NCBI GenBank assembly: GCA_020638995.1
Contig: JACKHM010000002.1
Span: forward strand, 1,116,001-1,180,000
DNA from: Planctomycetaceae bacterium
GTDB lineage: Bacteria > Planctomycetota > Planctomycetia > Pirellulales > Pirellulaceae
Direction of reading: 5' to 3'
DNA length: 64,000 bases
Below the pieces are notes generated by a model that made no database searches, was not told the origin of the DNA, and saw only the letters and a list, made by a program, of their open reading frames with translations. Positions 17,216 through 25,478 of this stretch are shown here, one piece after another; the first letter of the stretch is position 1, and the number at the start of each line of letters is the position of its first letter. The position numbers and the translations under genes were made by a program.

Positions 17216-20200
17216 ATGAAGATGACGCTTCTCGCAACGATCGGACTCGTTTGCGCCGCCTTGACCAATAGCTATGCGGCAGACTGGCCTACGCATCTTA
17301 ATGGCAATGACCGAGTTGGTTCGACGACGGACAAATTGCCTGAGGAGATTGATTTGAAATGGGTCTATTCGACCCCGGCTCCACCGATCATGGCCTGGGC
17401 AGGCCCACGGGCCGAGCCGATTGAAGGCAAATTTATGCGAAACCGACTCGCCTTCGACCGAGCTATCGACGTCGTCGTGGCAGATCATCGTGTCTACTTT
17501 GGTTCACCGGTCGATAACAAGTTGTACTGCAGAAACGCAACGTCCGGCGAACTGATTTGGTCGTTGTTCACCGACGGGGCCATCCGTCTGTCGCCAACGG
17601 TATGGAATAACAAAGTCTATGTTGGTTCGGACGATGGCCACGCGTATTGCGTGGATGCCGCCACTGGTAGTCTGATTTGGAAGTTTCGCGCGGGCGCGTC
17701 TGATGAACGATTGCTGGCACGCGGCGAAATGATCTCTCGCTGGCCGCTGCGAACCGGAATCCTGATTCACGATGGCATCGCCTATTTCGGCGCCGGCGTA
17801 TTTCCACACGAAACGGTCTACCTGTACGCCGTGGACGCCGAGACGGGAGCCGTCGTTTGGAAAAACGACCGCATCAGTCAGGAAGACGCTGGCCGCAATC
17901 CCTTGTCACCGCAAGGTTACTTGCTGGCAACGGACGAGCTACTGATTGTACCTTCGGGTCGTGCGCTGCCAGCCGCGTTTGATCGCAAGACGGGCGACGA
18001 ATTGCACCACCGCAACCACAGTTGGCGTTCGACGGCGGGTGGTGTTGTCGGTGGCACCAAAGCGTTGTTGGCGGATGGACAAATCTACTCCGCCGGACCA
18101 CATCATTTTCTGGCGATGGATCAGAAGAGCGGCGGAACAGGCTTTGCGTGGATCAATGGGCGGCAGCTGGCGATTTCTGAGGATCTTGGTTTCGTCGCTA
18201 CCGGGACTCAGCTTGTCGCTATCAATCGAGCCACTCACGCAAAGGCAACGGTGGAACGGCAGGCTCTGAACTTAAAACTCGATGGCGTACAACGCGCCCG
18301 CTCGACTATGAAAGCCGAAGAGTATCAGTCGCAGGTCAGTGAACTAGAGTCAAAAATCGCAGAGTTGTCGAAAGTAGGCACGCTTTGGAATGTCGAGACG
18401 CCGCTTGCTTCCTCGCTCATTTTCGTCGGCGGCACTGTTGTTGTCGGTGGCGAGAATCAATTAGCAGCCTATGACTCGAAGACCGGCAAGTTGAAGTGGG
18501 CAAAGAACGTCGAAGGCGATGTGAGTTCACTAGCTTCGAGCAACGGCAACGTGTTTGCGAGTACTGACCTTGGAAAGATCTACGGCTTTGGAGCGGCGTC
18601 AGGCCAGGAAGCGTCGAAATTCCCAGCAGCCTATGTTGCTGAGCCCTACGCCAAGGATGACCTCTCTGAAATGTACGCGGCAGCAGCCGACGACATCATC
18701 AAACACACCGGCGTCACGCGTGGATTCTGCCTGGTGCTTGGAAGCGAACAGGGGCGACTAGCATTTGAGCTCGCTCGACGTAGCGACTTGCAGATCTATG
18801 CCATCGAGCCCGATCCCGCGAAGGCTGAAGCGTCACGTCGTGCGCTCGATCTGGCAGGTGCTTATGGCCATCGAGTTACCATCGTTGAAGCCGATCTGAG
18901 CAATCTCCCATTCTCGAACTACTTCGCAAACCTCGTCGTGTCCGATTCACTGCTATTGAATGGCGAGTTGCCTTCGCGAGCATCCGAGATCGCCCGCAGC
19001 ATCAAACCATGCGGCGGAGTAATCTGTCTCGGCGCACCGTCGTCGGCGCCGGGTACCGCAAAGTTAACTAGTGAAAAGCTGGTAGGCTGGCTGTCGAGTC
19101 TGGCATTGGCTCCGGACGAAGAAATTGTAACAACGGGCACCTTCGCCAGCTTGACTCGTGGCAAACTGTCAGGAGTCGGCGAGTGGTCGCATCAGTACGG
19201 AAATGTCGCCAATACTTCCATGAGCAGCGACTATCGAGTCAAAGGAGGCATGGGCGTACTGTGGTACGGTGATCCCGGCCCGGCACCAATGATCAATCGG
19301 CATGAAGCCGCCGCCGCTCCGCTGTCAACGAACGGCCGCATGTTTATTCAGGGCGTCGAGAGCATCCTGTGTTATGACGCGTACAATGGCACTTTCTTGT
19401 GGGAATATGAGAACCCCGGCGCTCTTCGCACCGGAGTATTCAACAACGAAGAAACCAGTAACCTTGCCGCCAGCGACGACGCGTTGTTCGTAGCGGTCGA
19501 CGATACCTGCACCGAGATCGATGCTGCAACTGGCCAAGTTCGTGCGGTACACAAAACTCCTCCGTCGCAGGACAAGATTCCTCGGGTCTGGGGATACGTC
19601 GGTTACTGGAATGGAATGTTGTTTGGAACCAGCACAATTCGGAGCGAGTTAGAGAGATCCCTGCGCCGCCGCGGCCACACGGTTGCCAACACAACCGACG
19701 CGATCTTCGCCATCGATGTAAAGACCGGCGAGCAGAAGTGGGCTTATCGAGGAAAGAACATCATGCATGTGACCATCGCCATCGGCGATGGTCGCGCGTT
19801 CTTCATTGATAGTTCGATCTCGCAACAACAACGTGACGAATTGCTGCGGCAAGACAAGAGCGAGTTGAAGAATCTCAGTGAGGCAGACGCCAAGAAGAAA
19901 GAAGCCGAACTTAAAGCGCTCGATGTGCGTCTGGCTGTCGCTGTGGACACAGACAGCGGCAAGGTGCAGTGGTCCCAGCCGGTTGACGTCACGGATTGTA
20001 GCTATGTGGGCATTGGTGGCGGCCAGCTGACACTGATTTATCACGACGGGCACGTGTTGATCTGTGGTGCCAACGCCAACGGGCATTACTGGCGACAATT
20101 CCTATCCGGCCAATTCAGCCAAAGGCGTTTGCTCGTGCTCGACGCCAAAGACGGCACAAAACTATGGTCGAAAGACGCTAACTACCGACATCGTCCGATC

Positions 20201-21121
20201 ATCGTCGAGGATCAGATCATCGCGGAGCCATGGTCCTTCGCCTTACACACCGGAAAAGAAAAGCAACGCGAGCATCCGATCACCGGCGAGGAAACCAAGT
20301 GGCAGTTTAGCCGTCCTGGCCACCATTGCGGAATGATTACGGCGACGCCGAACACGCTATTCTTCCGTAGCGGGTACACGGGCTACTACGACTTGTACTC
20401 GGACAGCGGCGTGAGCCACTTTGCCGGCCAGCGAATGGGTTGTTGGGTCAACGCAATTCCGGGCAATGGTTTGCTGATGATTCCCGAAGCCAGCGCCGGC
20501 TGCGTTTGTCAGTTTTCGATCGAAGCCACCGTCGTCATGGAACCGCGACAGGACGCTGATTCTTGGAAGATCGCCTCTCTTGCCGGCAGCGCGACGCCGG
20601 TGAAGCAACTCGCCATCAACCTGGGAGCACCGGGAGACCGTCGCGACAACTTCGGCACCCTGTGGTTGGCCTATCCTCGTCCGGCAACGGTCGGTCGATT
20701 GGAGTATACGTTCGACATCAATCCGACGCTGGCGAGCGGTGGCGGATACTACAACTACAATAGCGAAAGTCTTCAGATCGAAAACGCCAACACACCTTGG
20801 GTGCTCAGCAGCGGGGCACGTGGCCTATCGCGATGCGAGCTTGCGTTGCTTGGCAAGAACGACAAGCCCGCAACCTATACGGTGACGCTTCATTTTGCTC
20901 AGGTCGAGGCGTGCGATCCGGGTGAAGCGATCTTTGACATCAAGCTGCAAGGTGAAACGGTTGCTGAGAAGGTGGACGTCGTCCGCGAGACAGGTGCGAT
21001 GAGTCGAGCGCTTGTTCGCAAGTTCGAGAATGTACTTGTCAAAGACAATCTCGCCATTGAACTCGTTTCGCACGGCCCCACATTATCAACAATTTCTGCA
21101 ATCGAAGTGATACGCGAGTAA
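17216..21121 (+). CDS. Giant secreted PQQ-like beta-propeller protein with inserted methyltransferase-like domain and malectin-like C-terminus
   Basis: The start at 17216 gives 1301 residues and an N-terminal signal peptide (MKMTLLATIGLVCAALTNSYA); an in-frame start at 17096 would bury it. Residues 25-480 carry PQQ-like propeller repeats, for example 'YCRNATSGELIWSL', 'YCVDAATGSLIWKF' and 'AYDSKTGKLKWAKN'. Residues about 485-640 look like a class I SAM-dependent methyltransferase core: the glycine-rich 'LVLGSEQGRLAFELA', acidic 'IYAIEPDP', then 'VTIVEADLSNLPF'. Propeller repeats resume at about 660 and run to about 1130. The last 160 residues resemble malectin/carbohydrate-binding domains (FDIKLQGETVAEKVDVV). 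Such propeller proteins usually act outside the cytoplasm, where SAM is not expected, so the inserted domain may only bind ligand. The next gene starts seven bases after the stop. Confidence 0.8.
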   Translation: MKMTLLATIGLVCAALTNSYAADWPTHLNGNDRVGSTTDKLPEEIDLKWVYSTPAPPIMAWAGPRAEPIEGKFMRNRLAFDRAIDVVVADHRVYFGSPVDNKLYCRNATSGELIWSLFTDGAIRLSPTVWNNKVYVGSDDGHAYCVDAATGSLIWKFRAGASDERLLARGEMISRWPLRTGILIHDGIAYFGAGVFPHETVYLYAVDAETGAVVWKNDRISQEDAGRNPLSPQGYLLATDELLIVPSGRALPAAFDRKTGDELHHRNHSWRSTAGGVVGGTKALLADGQIYSAGPHHFLAMDQKSGGTGFAWINGRQLAISEDLGFVATGTQLVAINRATHAKATVERQALNLKLDGVQRARSTMKAEEYQSQVSELESKIAELSKVGTLWNVETPLASSLIFVGGTVVVGGENQLAAYDSKTGKLKWAKNVEGDVSSLASSNGNVFASTDLGKIYGFGAASGQEASKFPAAYVAEPYAKDDLSEMYAAAADDIIKHTGVTRGFCLVLGSEQGRLAFELARRSDLQIYAIEPDPAKAEASRRALDLAGAYGHRVTIVEADLSNLPFSNYFANLVVSDSLLLNGELPSRASEIARSIKPCGGVICLGAPSSAPGTAKLTSEKLVGWLSSLALAPDEEIVTTGTFASLTRGKLSGVGEWSHQYGNVANTSMSSDYRVKGGMGVLWYGDPGPAPMINRHEAAAAPLSTNGRMFIQGVESILCYDAYNGTFLWEYENPGALRTGVFNNEETSNLAASDDALFVAVDDTCTEIDAATGQVRAVHKTPPSQDKIPRVWGYVGYWNGMLFGTSTIRSELERSLRRRGHTVANTTDAIFAIDVKTGEQKWAYRGKNIMHVTIAIGDGRAFFIDSSISQQQRDELLRQDKSELKNLSEADAKKKEAELKALDVRLAVAVDTDSGKVQWSQPVDVTDCSYVGIGGGQLTLIYHDGHVLICGANANGHYWRQFLSGQFSQRRLLVLDAKDGTKLWSKDANYRHRPIIVEDQIIAEPWSFALHTGKEKQREHPITGEETKWQFSRPGHHCGMITATPNTLFFRSGYTGYYDLYSDSGVSHFAGQRMGCWVNAIPGNGLLMIPEASAGCVCQFSIEATVVMEPRQDADSWKIASLAGSATPVKQLAINLGAPGDRRDNFGTLWLAYPRPATVGRLEYTFDINPTLASGGGYYNYNSESLQIENANTPWVLSSGARGLSRCELALLGKNDKPATYTVTLHFAQVEACDPGEAIFDIKLQGETVAEKVDVVRETGAMSRALVRKFENVLVKDNLAIELVSHGPTLSTISAIEVIRE

Positions 21122-21128
21122 TGTTTGC

Positions 21129-22208
21129 GTGAGTCAGCTCAAGAATCTGCAAATCGGTAAAGTATCAATCGGTTTCCCGATCGTTCAGGCCGCATTGTCT
21201 GGATACAGCGACTGGCCGATGCGTGTGATTGCGCGGCGGTACGGTGCGAGCTACACGATTTGCGAAGTTATGCTTGATCAGTTCCTGGTCGCGGTCAAAC
21301 AACGCAAACGAACACAGCACTTCCTGCACACGAGCGACGAAGAACATCCCGTCGGCGGGCAACTCATGGGTGCCGAGCCAGAGCAGTTCGCGGCCGGGGC
21401 GATGAAGCTGGTTGAATCAGGCTTCGACGTCATTGACATCAACTTCGGGTGCCCCGTCAAGAAGGTTGTCGGTCGCTGTCGTGGTGGATTCCATTTGGGT
21501 CAGCCTGATATTGCCTTAGAGATCATTCAGCGTACCCGTGACACCGTTCCCGATGAAATTCCGGTTACCGTCAAGATGCGTCGCGGCCTGGACGACACGG
21601 CAGAGAGCCGCGATAACTTTTTCAAAATTCTGGAAGGGGCGTTCGAGATTGGCGTTGCGGGAGTGACGGTGCATGGGAGAACGGTCAAGCAACGCTACGT
21701 CGGGCCCAGTCGCTGGGAGTTTCTCAAGGAAGTCAAACAGTTCGTTGGTGATAGGACGATCCTGGGAAGTGGTGACTTGTTTAGCGCACAGAGCTGTCTC
21801 GACATGATCTCCCAAACGGGGATCGACGGTGTGACGGTGGCTCGTGGCGCCATTGGCAATCCCTGGATATTTAGGCAAGCCCGCGCGCTGGCCGCCGGCG
21901 AGCCACTACCTCCGCCGCCAAGTTTGTTTGAGCAGCGCGAAGTGATTCTCGAACACTATCGGCTGGCTGAAGAACTTTACGAAGGCAAGCGATGTGGAAC
22001 CATGATGCGGAAGTTTGGCATCAGATACTCGGTGATGCATCCGCAACACAACGAAGTGCGTGCCGCATTCGCGCGTGTCTCATGTCGCGAAGATTGGGAA
22101 GCGGTGCTCGCAACCTGGTACTCCGACGATTTACCGGGCGTGCATCCGGATCCAGCAATCCATGGCTCGCAACAGAGTTGCGAAACGCCGACCGCATCTT
22201 CTCTGTAG
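21129..22208 (+). CDS. dusB: tRNA-dihydrouridine synthase
   Basis: This 359-residue flavoenzyme reduces uridine to dihydrouridine in tRNA D-loops. The TIM-barrel family text is clear: 'CEVMLDQFLV', 'PVGGQLMGAEPEQFA', 'DVIDINFGCPVKK' with catalytic Cys108, 'VTVKMRRGLDD', 'GVTVHGRTVKQRY' and 'GVTVARGAIGNPWIF'. The start is a GTG at 21129, because the ATG at 21121 is followed after two codons by a stop. The N-terminal 'PIVQAALSGYSDWPMRVI' replaces the usual 'PMAGVTD' flavin-binding start, which is a modest deviation. DusB is the closest type by resemblance, but DusA and DusC are not excluded. It starts seven bases after the propeller gene and may be read from the same transcript. Confidence 0.88.
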   Translation: MSQLKNLQIGKVSIGFPIVQAALSGYSDWPMRVIARRYGASYTICEVMLDQFLVAVKQRKRTQHFLHTSDEEHPVGGQLMGAEPEQFAAGAMKLVESGFDVIDINFGCPVKKVVGRCRGGFHLGQPDIALEIIQRTRDTVPDEIPVTVKMRRGLDDTAESRDNFFKILEGAFEIGVAGVTVHGRTVKQRYVGPSRWEFLKEVKQFVGDRTILGSGDLFSAQSCLDMISQTGIDGVTVARGAIGNPWIFRQARALAAGEPLPPPPSLFEQREVILEHYRLAEELYEGKRCGTMMRKFGIRYSVMHPQHNEVRAAFARVSCREDWEAVLATWYSDDLPGVHPDPAIHGSQQSCETPTASSL

Positions 22209-22229
22209 TCCGTCGCGGCACCTCGTGGC

Positions 22230-23003
22230 CTAGCGTCGGCGAACAAAGCGCCGCCGAATCGTCACGCTCGATGGCCGCGCGGGAACGGGCCCGGTTGCCA
22301 TGACCGTGGGCCGCTCGATGGCACTTCGCGTATATGCCATCACGCGAGGAAACCTTGCTTCAAACGCGACCGGTTCGATATCGCTCGATCCTCCTCCGAG
22401 GGCTACCGCGAACGCCTCAGCAAACGTCTCTTGCAATCCGCTTCGGCTGTCTTGGAGATAATAGGCAAACACCGCTCGATCCGCATGGGCAATGCGACTG
22501 ACATCCTGCTGATAGGCTTGAACGAACTGCGGCGTAGCCGAAAGGTTTTGCGAGTTAGCTCTCGATGCCATGTCATAAGCATGACCAATTTCATGCCTCA
22601 GCACGCCGGCCACTCGCGAACTCTCAACAACTTCGCCCGCGCGGTTGCGACGTTTTTCCGCCAACACCAGTAGCTTTGACGTCGGGAGATGAATGGCGTC
22701 GCTGTTATCCCACGTCAGATGCCGCGGCCAACCGGTCGGACGAACGCCGCGCAGCGATGGTGCCGCGTCCACAACAAACTCAGCCAACTGCACTCGCCAG
22801 CCTGCATCTCCCAAGGTTTTCCATACCTGCGGAGGAACCGATTTCGTCGCCATCTCGGTTTCCCGGTGAAAACGATCACTGACCGAAGTAGCAGACACCA
22901 AGCTAATTGTCGCGGTCGCCAAGTCTTGTCCAGTCGCGACTCGTGCAGCGGCAAGGCCGTTCAGCAAAGGAAATGCTAGTAGAAGCAATGCTCGTGACAA
23001 CAT
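22230..23003 (-). CDS. Secreted zincin-type metalloprotease, lethal-factor-like
   Basis: From the start at 23003 the protein has 257 residues with a signal peptide (MLSRALLLLAFPLLNGLAAA); an in-frame ATG at 23072 adds a polar prefix. The zinc site is HEIGHAYD (His137, Glu138, His141). About 50 residues later comes QETFAEAFAVAL (Glu192 and Glu196), where a Glu would be the third metal ligand. HExxH followed by an E-x-FAE-x-F helix resembles the catalytic domain of anthrax lethal-factor-like (ATLF) proteins, found in many environmental bacteria. The C-terminus is Arg-rich (VTIRRRFVRRR). It is predicted to be an exported peptidase; the substrate is unknown. It is convergent with the dihydrouridine synthase gene, 21 bases away. 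Confidence 0.72.
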   Translation of the reverse strand: MLSRALLLLAFPLLNGLAAARVATGQDLATATISLVSATSVSDRFHRETEMATKSVPPQVWKTLGDAGWRVQLAEFVVDAAPSLRGVRPTGWPRHLTWDNSDAIHLPTSKLLVLAEKRRNRAGEVVESSRVAGVLRHEIGHAYDMASRANSQNLSATPQFVQAYQQDVSRIAHADRAVFAYYLQDSRSGLQETFAEAFAVALGGGSSDIEPVAFEARFPRVMAYTRSAIERPTVMATGPVPARPSSVTIRRRFVRRR

Positions 23004-23487
23004 CGTTGCTCTGAAAAATCGTTGTTCTACAAGTACTTGATTCTTGGCGAATGATGAGTTGTAAGAGTTCACCGCAAATTGGGCGGCGATGAAACTGCGT
23101 TACGAATTCAGTTCATCGAATCACGACCGTGCATATCTCGTCCTGGCGCTTTGTTCCAACGGGAAATTTGAGGTGCCACTGGCTGGGCTAGTGAGCCTGT
23201 AGCCGAATCGCGGAGTGGGAACGCACTGACCGAGCCAGTGGCACACACCCCGACAACGAAGCTGTCACAAAGCACGAGGCCGTAGTTCAAAAGGCGCCGA
23301 CAAGACAAGCTGCTCAGATGATCGCCGCGAGACGATAGGAAACCGCGGCGAGTGAGTCAATGCGAGATTTGGACGTCCAATCCGTGAATCCGTGACGTAC
23401 CCTTTAGTGGGGCGGTAGTCGTAGTGCGCGCACGGCTTACTCCCTCGCTGCCAACACCTTTGACTCAGAATACCGGAATCGCCCGCC
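23004..23487. other. Intergenic region of about 480 bases with an inverted repeat
   Basis: This is the longest gap in the window. Short open frames on the minus strand (23108-23308 and 23265-23537) have no ribosome-binding site, signal peptide or family character. The only structured part is the inverted repeat at 23173-23244, listed separately. Promoters for the divergent metalloprotease and glycosyltransferase genes must lie here, but no clear -35/-10 pair was found. Confidence 0.55.
23173..23244. repeat. Inverted repeat with 12-base perfect arms
   Basis: GTGCCACTGGCT at 23173-23184 is the exact reverse complement of AGCCAGTGGCAC at 23233-23244, with 48 bases between. From memory, GTGCCACTGGCT-like palindromes occur many times in the intergenic DNA of planctomycetes, which suggests a small dispersed repeat. 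No direct repeats at its ends or coding capacity were seen. Confidence 0.6.
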
Positions 23488-24708
23488 ATGCCCGCAGAAT
23501 CGTTAGAGCCAATCGAACTCTCAACCCAGATCCCCACCGAAGCGGATCAACAGCATGTGTGTACTGGGGTGGGCTTAGAAGGCCCGCGCCCTTCGATCAT
23601 TCGAGTCTTGCACGTGATCAATGGCGAGCACTACTCGGGAGCCGAACGAGTTCAAGATCTGTTGGGCCAGCATCTACCCTCGTTCGGCTATGAGGCCGCG
23701 TTCGCCTGCGTCAAGCCTGGTCGATTTGCGGAGCGACGCCAGGATCACAACTCGACCATTTACGACCTGCCGATGACATCTCGTATCGACTTACGAGTCG
23801 CTCGGGAGTTGAGAGAGATCATTAGAGAAGAAGACTATCAACTAGTACACGCTCACACTCCCCGCAGCGCGCTCGTCGGTCGACTTGCCGCTTGGCTGGC
23901 GAAGGTACCGATGGTCTACCACGTGCATAGCCCCACTTCGCTGGACACAACTGATGGATGGCGCAATCACTGGAACAATTGGTCCGAACGCGCAAGCCTA
24001 TACAGAATTTCGCGTCTGATTGCTGTATCGAACAGCCTGGGACGTCACATGCGGTTGCAAGGCTATCGATCGGAGTTAATCTCCGTCGTGCCCAATGGAG
24101 TTCCTACTTCGACACTCCGTCGCGAATCAAAAAGACCGAGCGGAACGTGGACGATCGGCACGGTGGCACTCTTTCGGCCTCGCAAGGGGCTAGAAGTTTT
24201 GCTTGAGTCGATCGCCTTGATGAAACAGAACGGGGTCTCCGTGCGGCTTCGAGCGGTCGGTCCATTCGAGACTCCGGACTACGAGGCAGAGGTCCAATGG
24301 CATGTCGAACGATTGGGGGTACGACAGAACATCGACTGGGTTGGCTTCACGCAGAACGTGACAGAAGAGTTTGCACAAATGGATCTCTTCGTACTTCCCA
24401 GCTTGTTCGGCGAAGGTCTCCCGATGGTGGTGCTGGAAGCGATGGCCGCGGGCGTCCCCGTGATAGGTACTCGCGTCGAAGGAGTGCCGGAAGCGATTGA
24501 CGATGGCGTCAACGGTGTCATCGCGAATCCAAGCGATCCCGCTGACTTGGCACACTCAATGATGCGGGTCATTGAGGGGGAACTGGACTGGTGCGTGCTA
24601 CAAGACCGCGCGATCAAGACTCACGCGGAGCATTTCTCTGCCGAACTAATGGCTCATGGCGTGGCTGCTGTCTACGATGAAGTCCTGGGAGCCACACGAG
24701 TGAAATGA
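23488..24708 (+). CDS. Glycosyltransferase, GT4-like
   Basis: The 406-residue cytoplasmic protein has the GT-B layout of retaining glycosyltransferase family 4. The N-terminal domain begins 'RVLHVINGEHYSGAERV', typical of sugar-nucleotide-dependent GT4 enzymes. The hinge text is 'LIAVSNSLGRHMRLQGY..ISVVPNGV', and the donor-binding region is 'GEGLPMVVLEAMAAGVPVIGTRVEGVPEAI' in pieces. It transfers a sugar from an activated donor to a growing glycan or lipid. No other cell-surface polysaccharide genes are adjacent, so the product is unknown. The first 38 residues are hydrophilic, and a start at a downstream position is possible but no ATG lies there. Its 3' end overlaps the convergent SpoU gene by 37 bases. 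Confidence 0.87.
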   Translation: MPAESLEPIELSTQIPTEADQQHVCTGVGLEGPRPSIIRVLHVINGEHYSGAERVQDLLGQHLPSFGYEAAFACVKPGRFAERRQDHNSTIYDLPMTSRIDLRVARELREIIREEDYQLVHAHTPRSALVGRLAAWLAKVPMVYHVHSPTSLDTTDGWRNHWNNWSERASLYRISRLIAVSNSLGRHMRLQGYRSELISVVPNGVPTSTLRRESKRPSGTWTIGTVALFRPRKGLEVLLESIALMKQNGVSVRLRAVGPFETPDYEAEVQWHVERLGVRQNIDWVGFTQNVTEEFAQMDLFVLPSLFGEGLPMVVLEAMAAGVPVIGTRVEGVPEAIDDGVNGVIANPSDPADLAHSMMRVIEGELDWCVLQDRAIKTHAEHFSAELMAHGVAAVYDEVLGATRVK

Positions 24709-25478
24709 TGCAGCATGATACCGCTCGCTACGGCAGCATTCAACGAATCCGTGCCAAGTTGCATCGGGATTGTCACTCGCCGCTCGCACGCCTCGACAAT
24801 CTCCTGCGGTAAACCGTGAGCTTCGTTTCCAATCAGCATCGCCATCCGTTGTGCCCGCCGCGTGGTTTCTAGCACCTCGGCATCCTCGAGCACCGTGGCG
24901 ACAGACTCAAATTGAAGCTCATCGCGCAGGCGATGCAGGTCTGCCACAAGATTGTCTGACTCGACAAGAGGCAACTTCAACGTCGCCCCCATCGACACAC
25001 GCAACACCCGTCGTGAAAAAGGATCACTGCACTGGCCGCCAAGCAGCACCGCGTCTACTCCGAATGCAGCCGCACTCCGTAGAATGCTGCCAAGATTGGT
25101 TGGATCATGGATGCCGACGCAAACCACGACGGTTGCGACAGTGGGAATCCGCTGTATTACGTCGTCCAACGAAGCTTGTTTCTGCCGATAACCGCAGGCC
25201 AGCATTCCACGGTGGAAGTTAAAACCGATGATCGCTTCGATCATCTTCGCCGGCGCGACAAACACCAAGCGGTCATCCGGTTGATCCTGCAAGAGACAAA
25301 GCCGACGTTCGTCGACCAGGATGGAATGAGTCACGAACGAACTGGCGACAAGTCGATCAACCAACAGCCGCCCCTCGGCGACAAACAGCCCGGTTCGCCG
25401 ACTGGCCTTTGCGCTGAGCAAGTCGCGATAGACTTCGATTCGCGGGTCGTCGATATCGTGGATGGGAATCTGCGGCAT
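24672..25478 (-). CDS. SpoU/TrmH-family RNA 2'-O-methyltransferase
   Basis: This 268-residue protein has the trefoil-knot SAM-dependent methyltransferase signatures of the SpoU family: motif 1 'DPTNLGSILRSAAAFG', motif 2 'MLIGNEAHGLP' and motif 3 'PMQLGTDSLNAAVASGIMLH'. An N-terminal substrate-binding domain ('RRTGLFVAEGRLLVDRL') matches the RlmB/TrmH group. It should methylate a ribose 2'-OH in rRNA or tRNA; which site cannot be told. The start codon overlaps the stop of the HtrA gene in an ATGA, showing translational coupling. Its 3' end overlaps the convergent glycosyltransferase gene by 37 bases, a tight arrangement that leaves no room for a terminator between them. Confidence 0.9.
   Translation of the reverse strand: MPQIPIHDIDDPRIEVYRDLLSAKASRRTGLFVAEGRLLVDRLVASSFVTHSILVDERRLCLLQDQPDDRLVFVAPAKMIEAIIGFNFHRGMLACGYRQKQASLDDVIQRIPTVATVVVCVGIHDPTNLGSILRSAAAFGVDAVLLGGQCSDPFSRRVLRVSMGATLKLPLVESDNLVADLHRLRDELQFESVATVLEDAEVLETTRRAQRMAMLIGNEAHGLPQEIVEACERRVTIPMQLGTDSLNAAVASGIMLHHFTRVAPRTSS

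Noticed and set aside
23265..23537. Minus-strand open frame in the longest intergenic gap
   Set aside because: No ribosome-binding site, signal peptide or recognisable motif; it also runs into the start of the glycosyltransferase gene.
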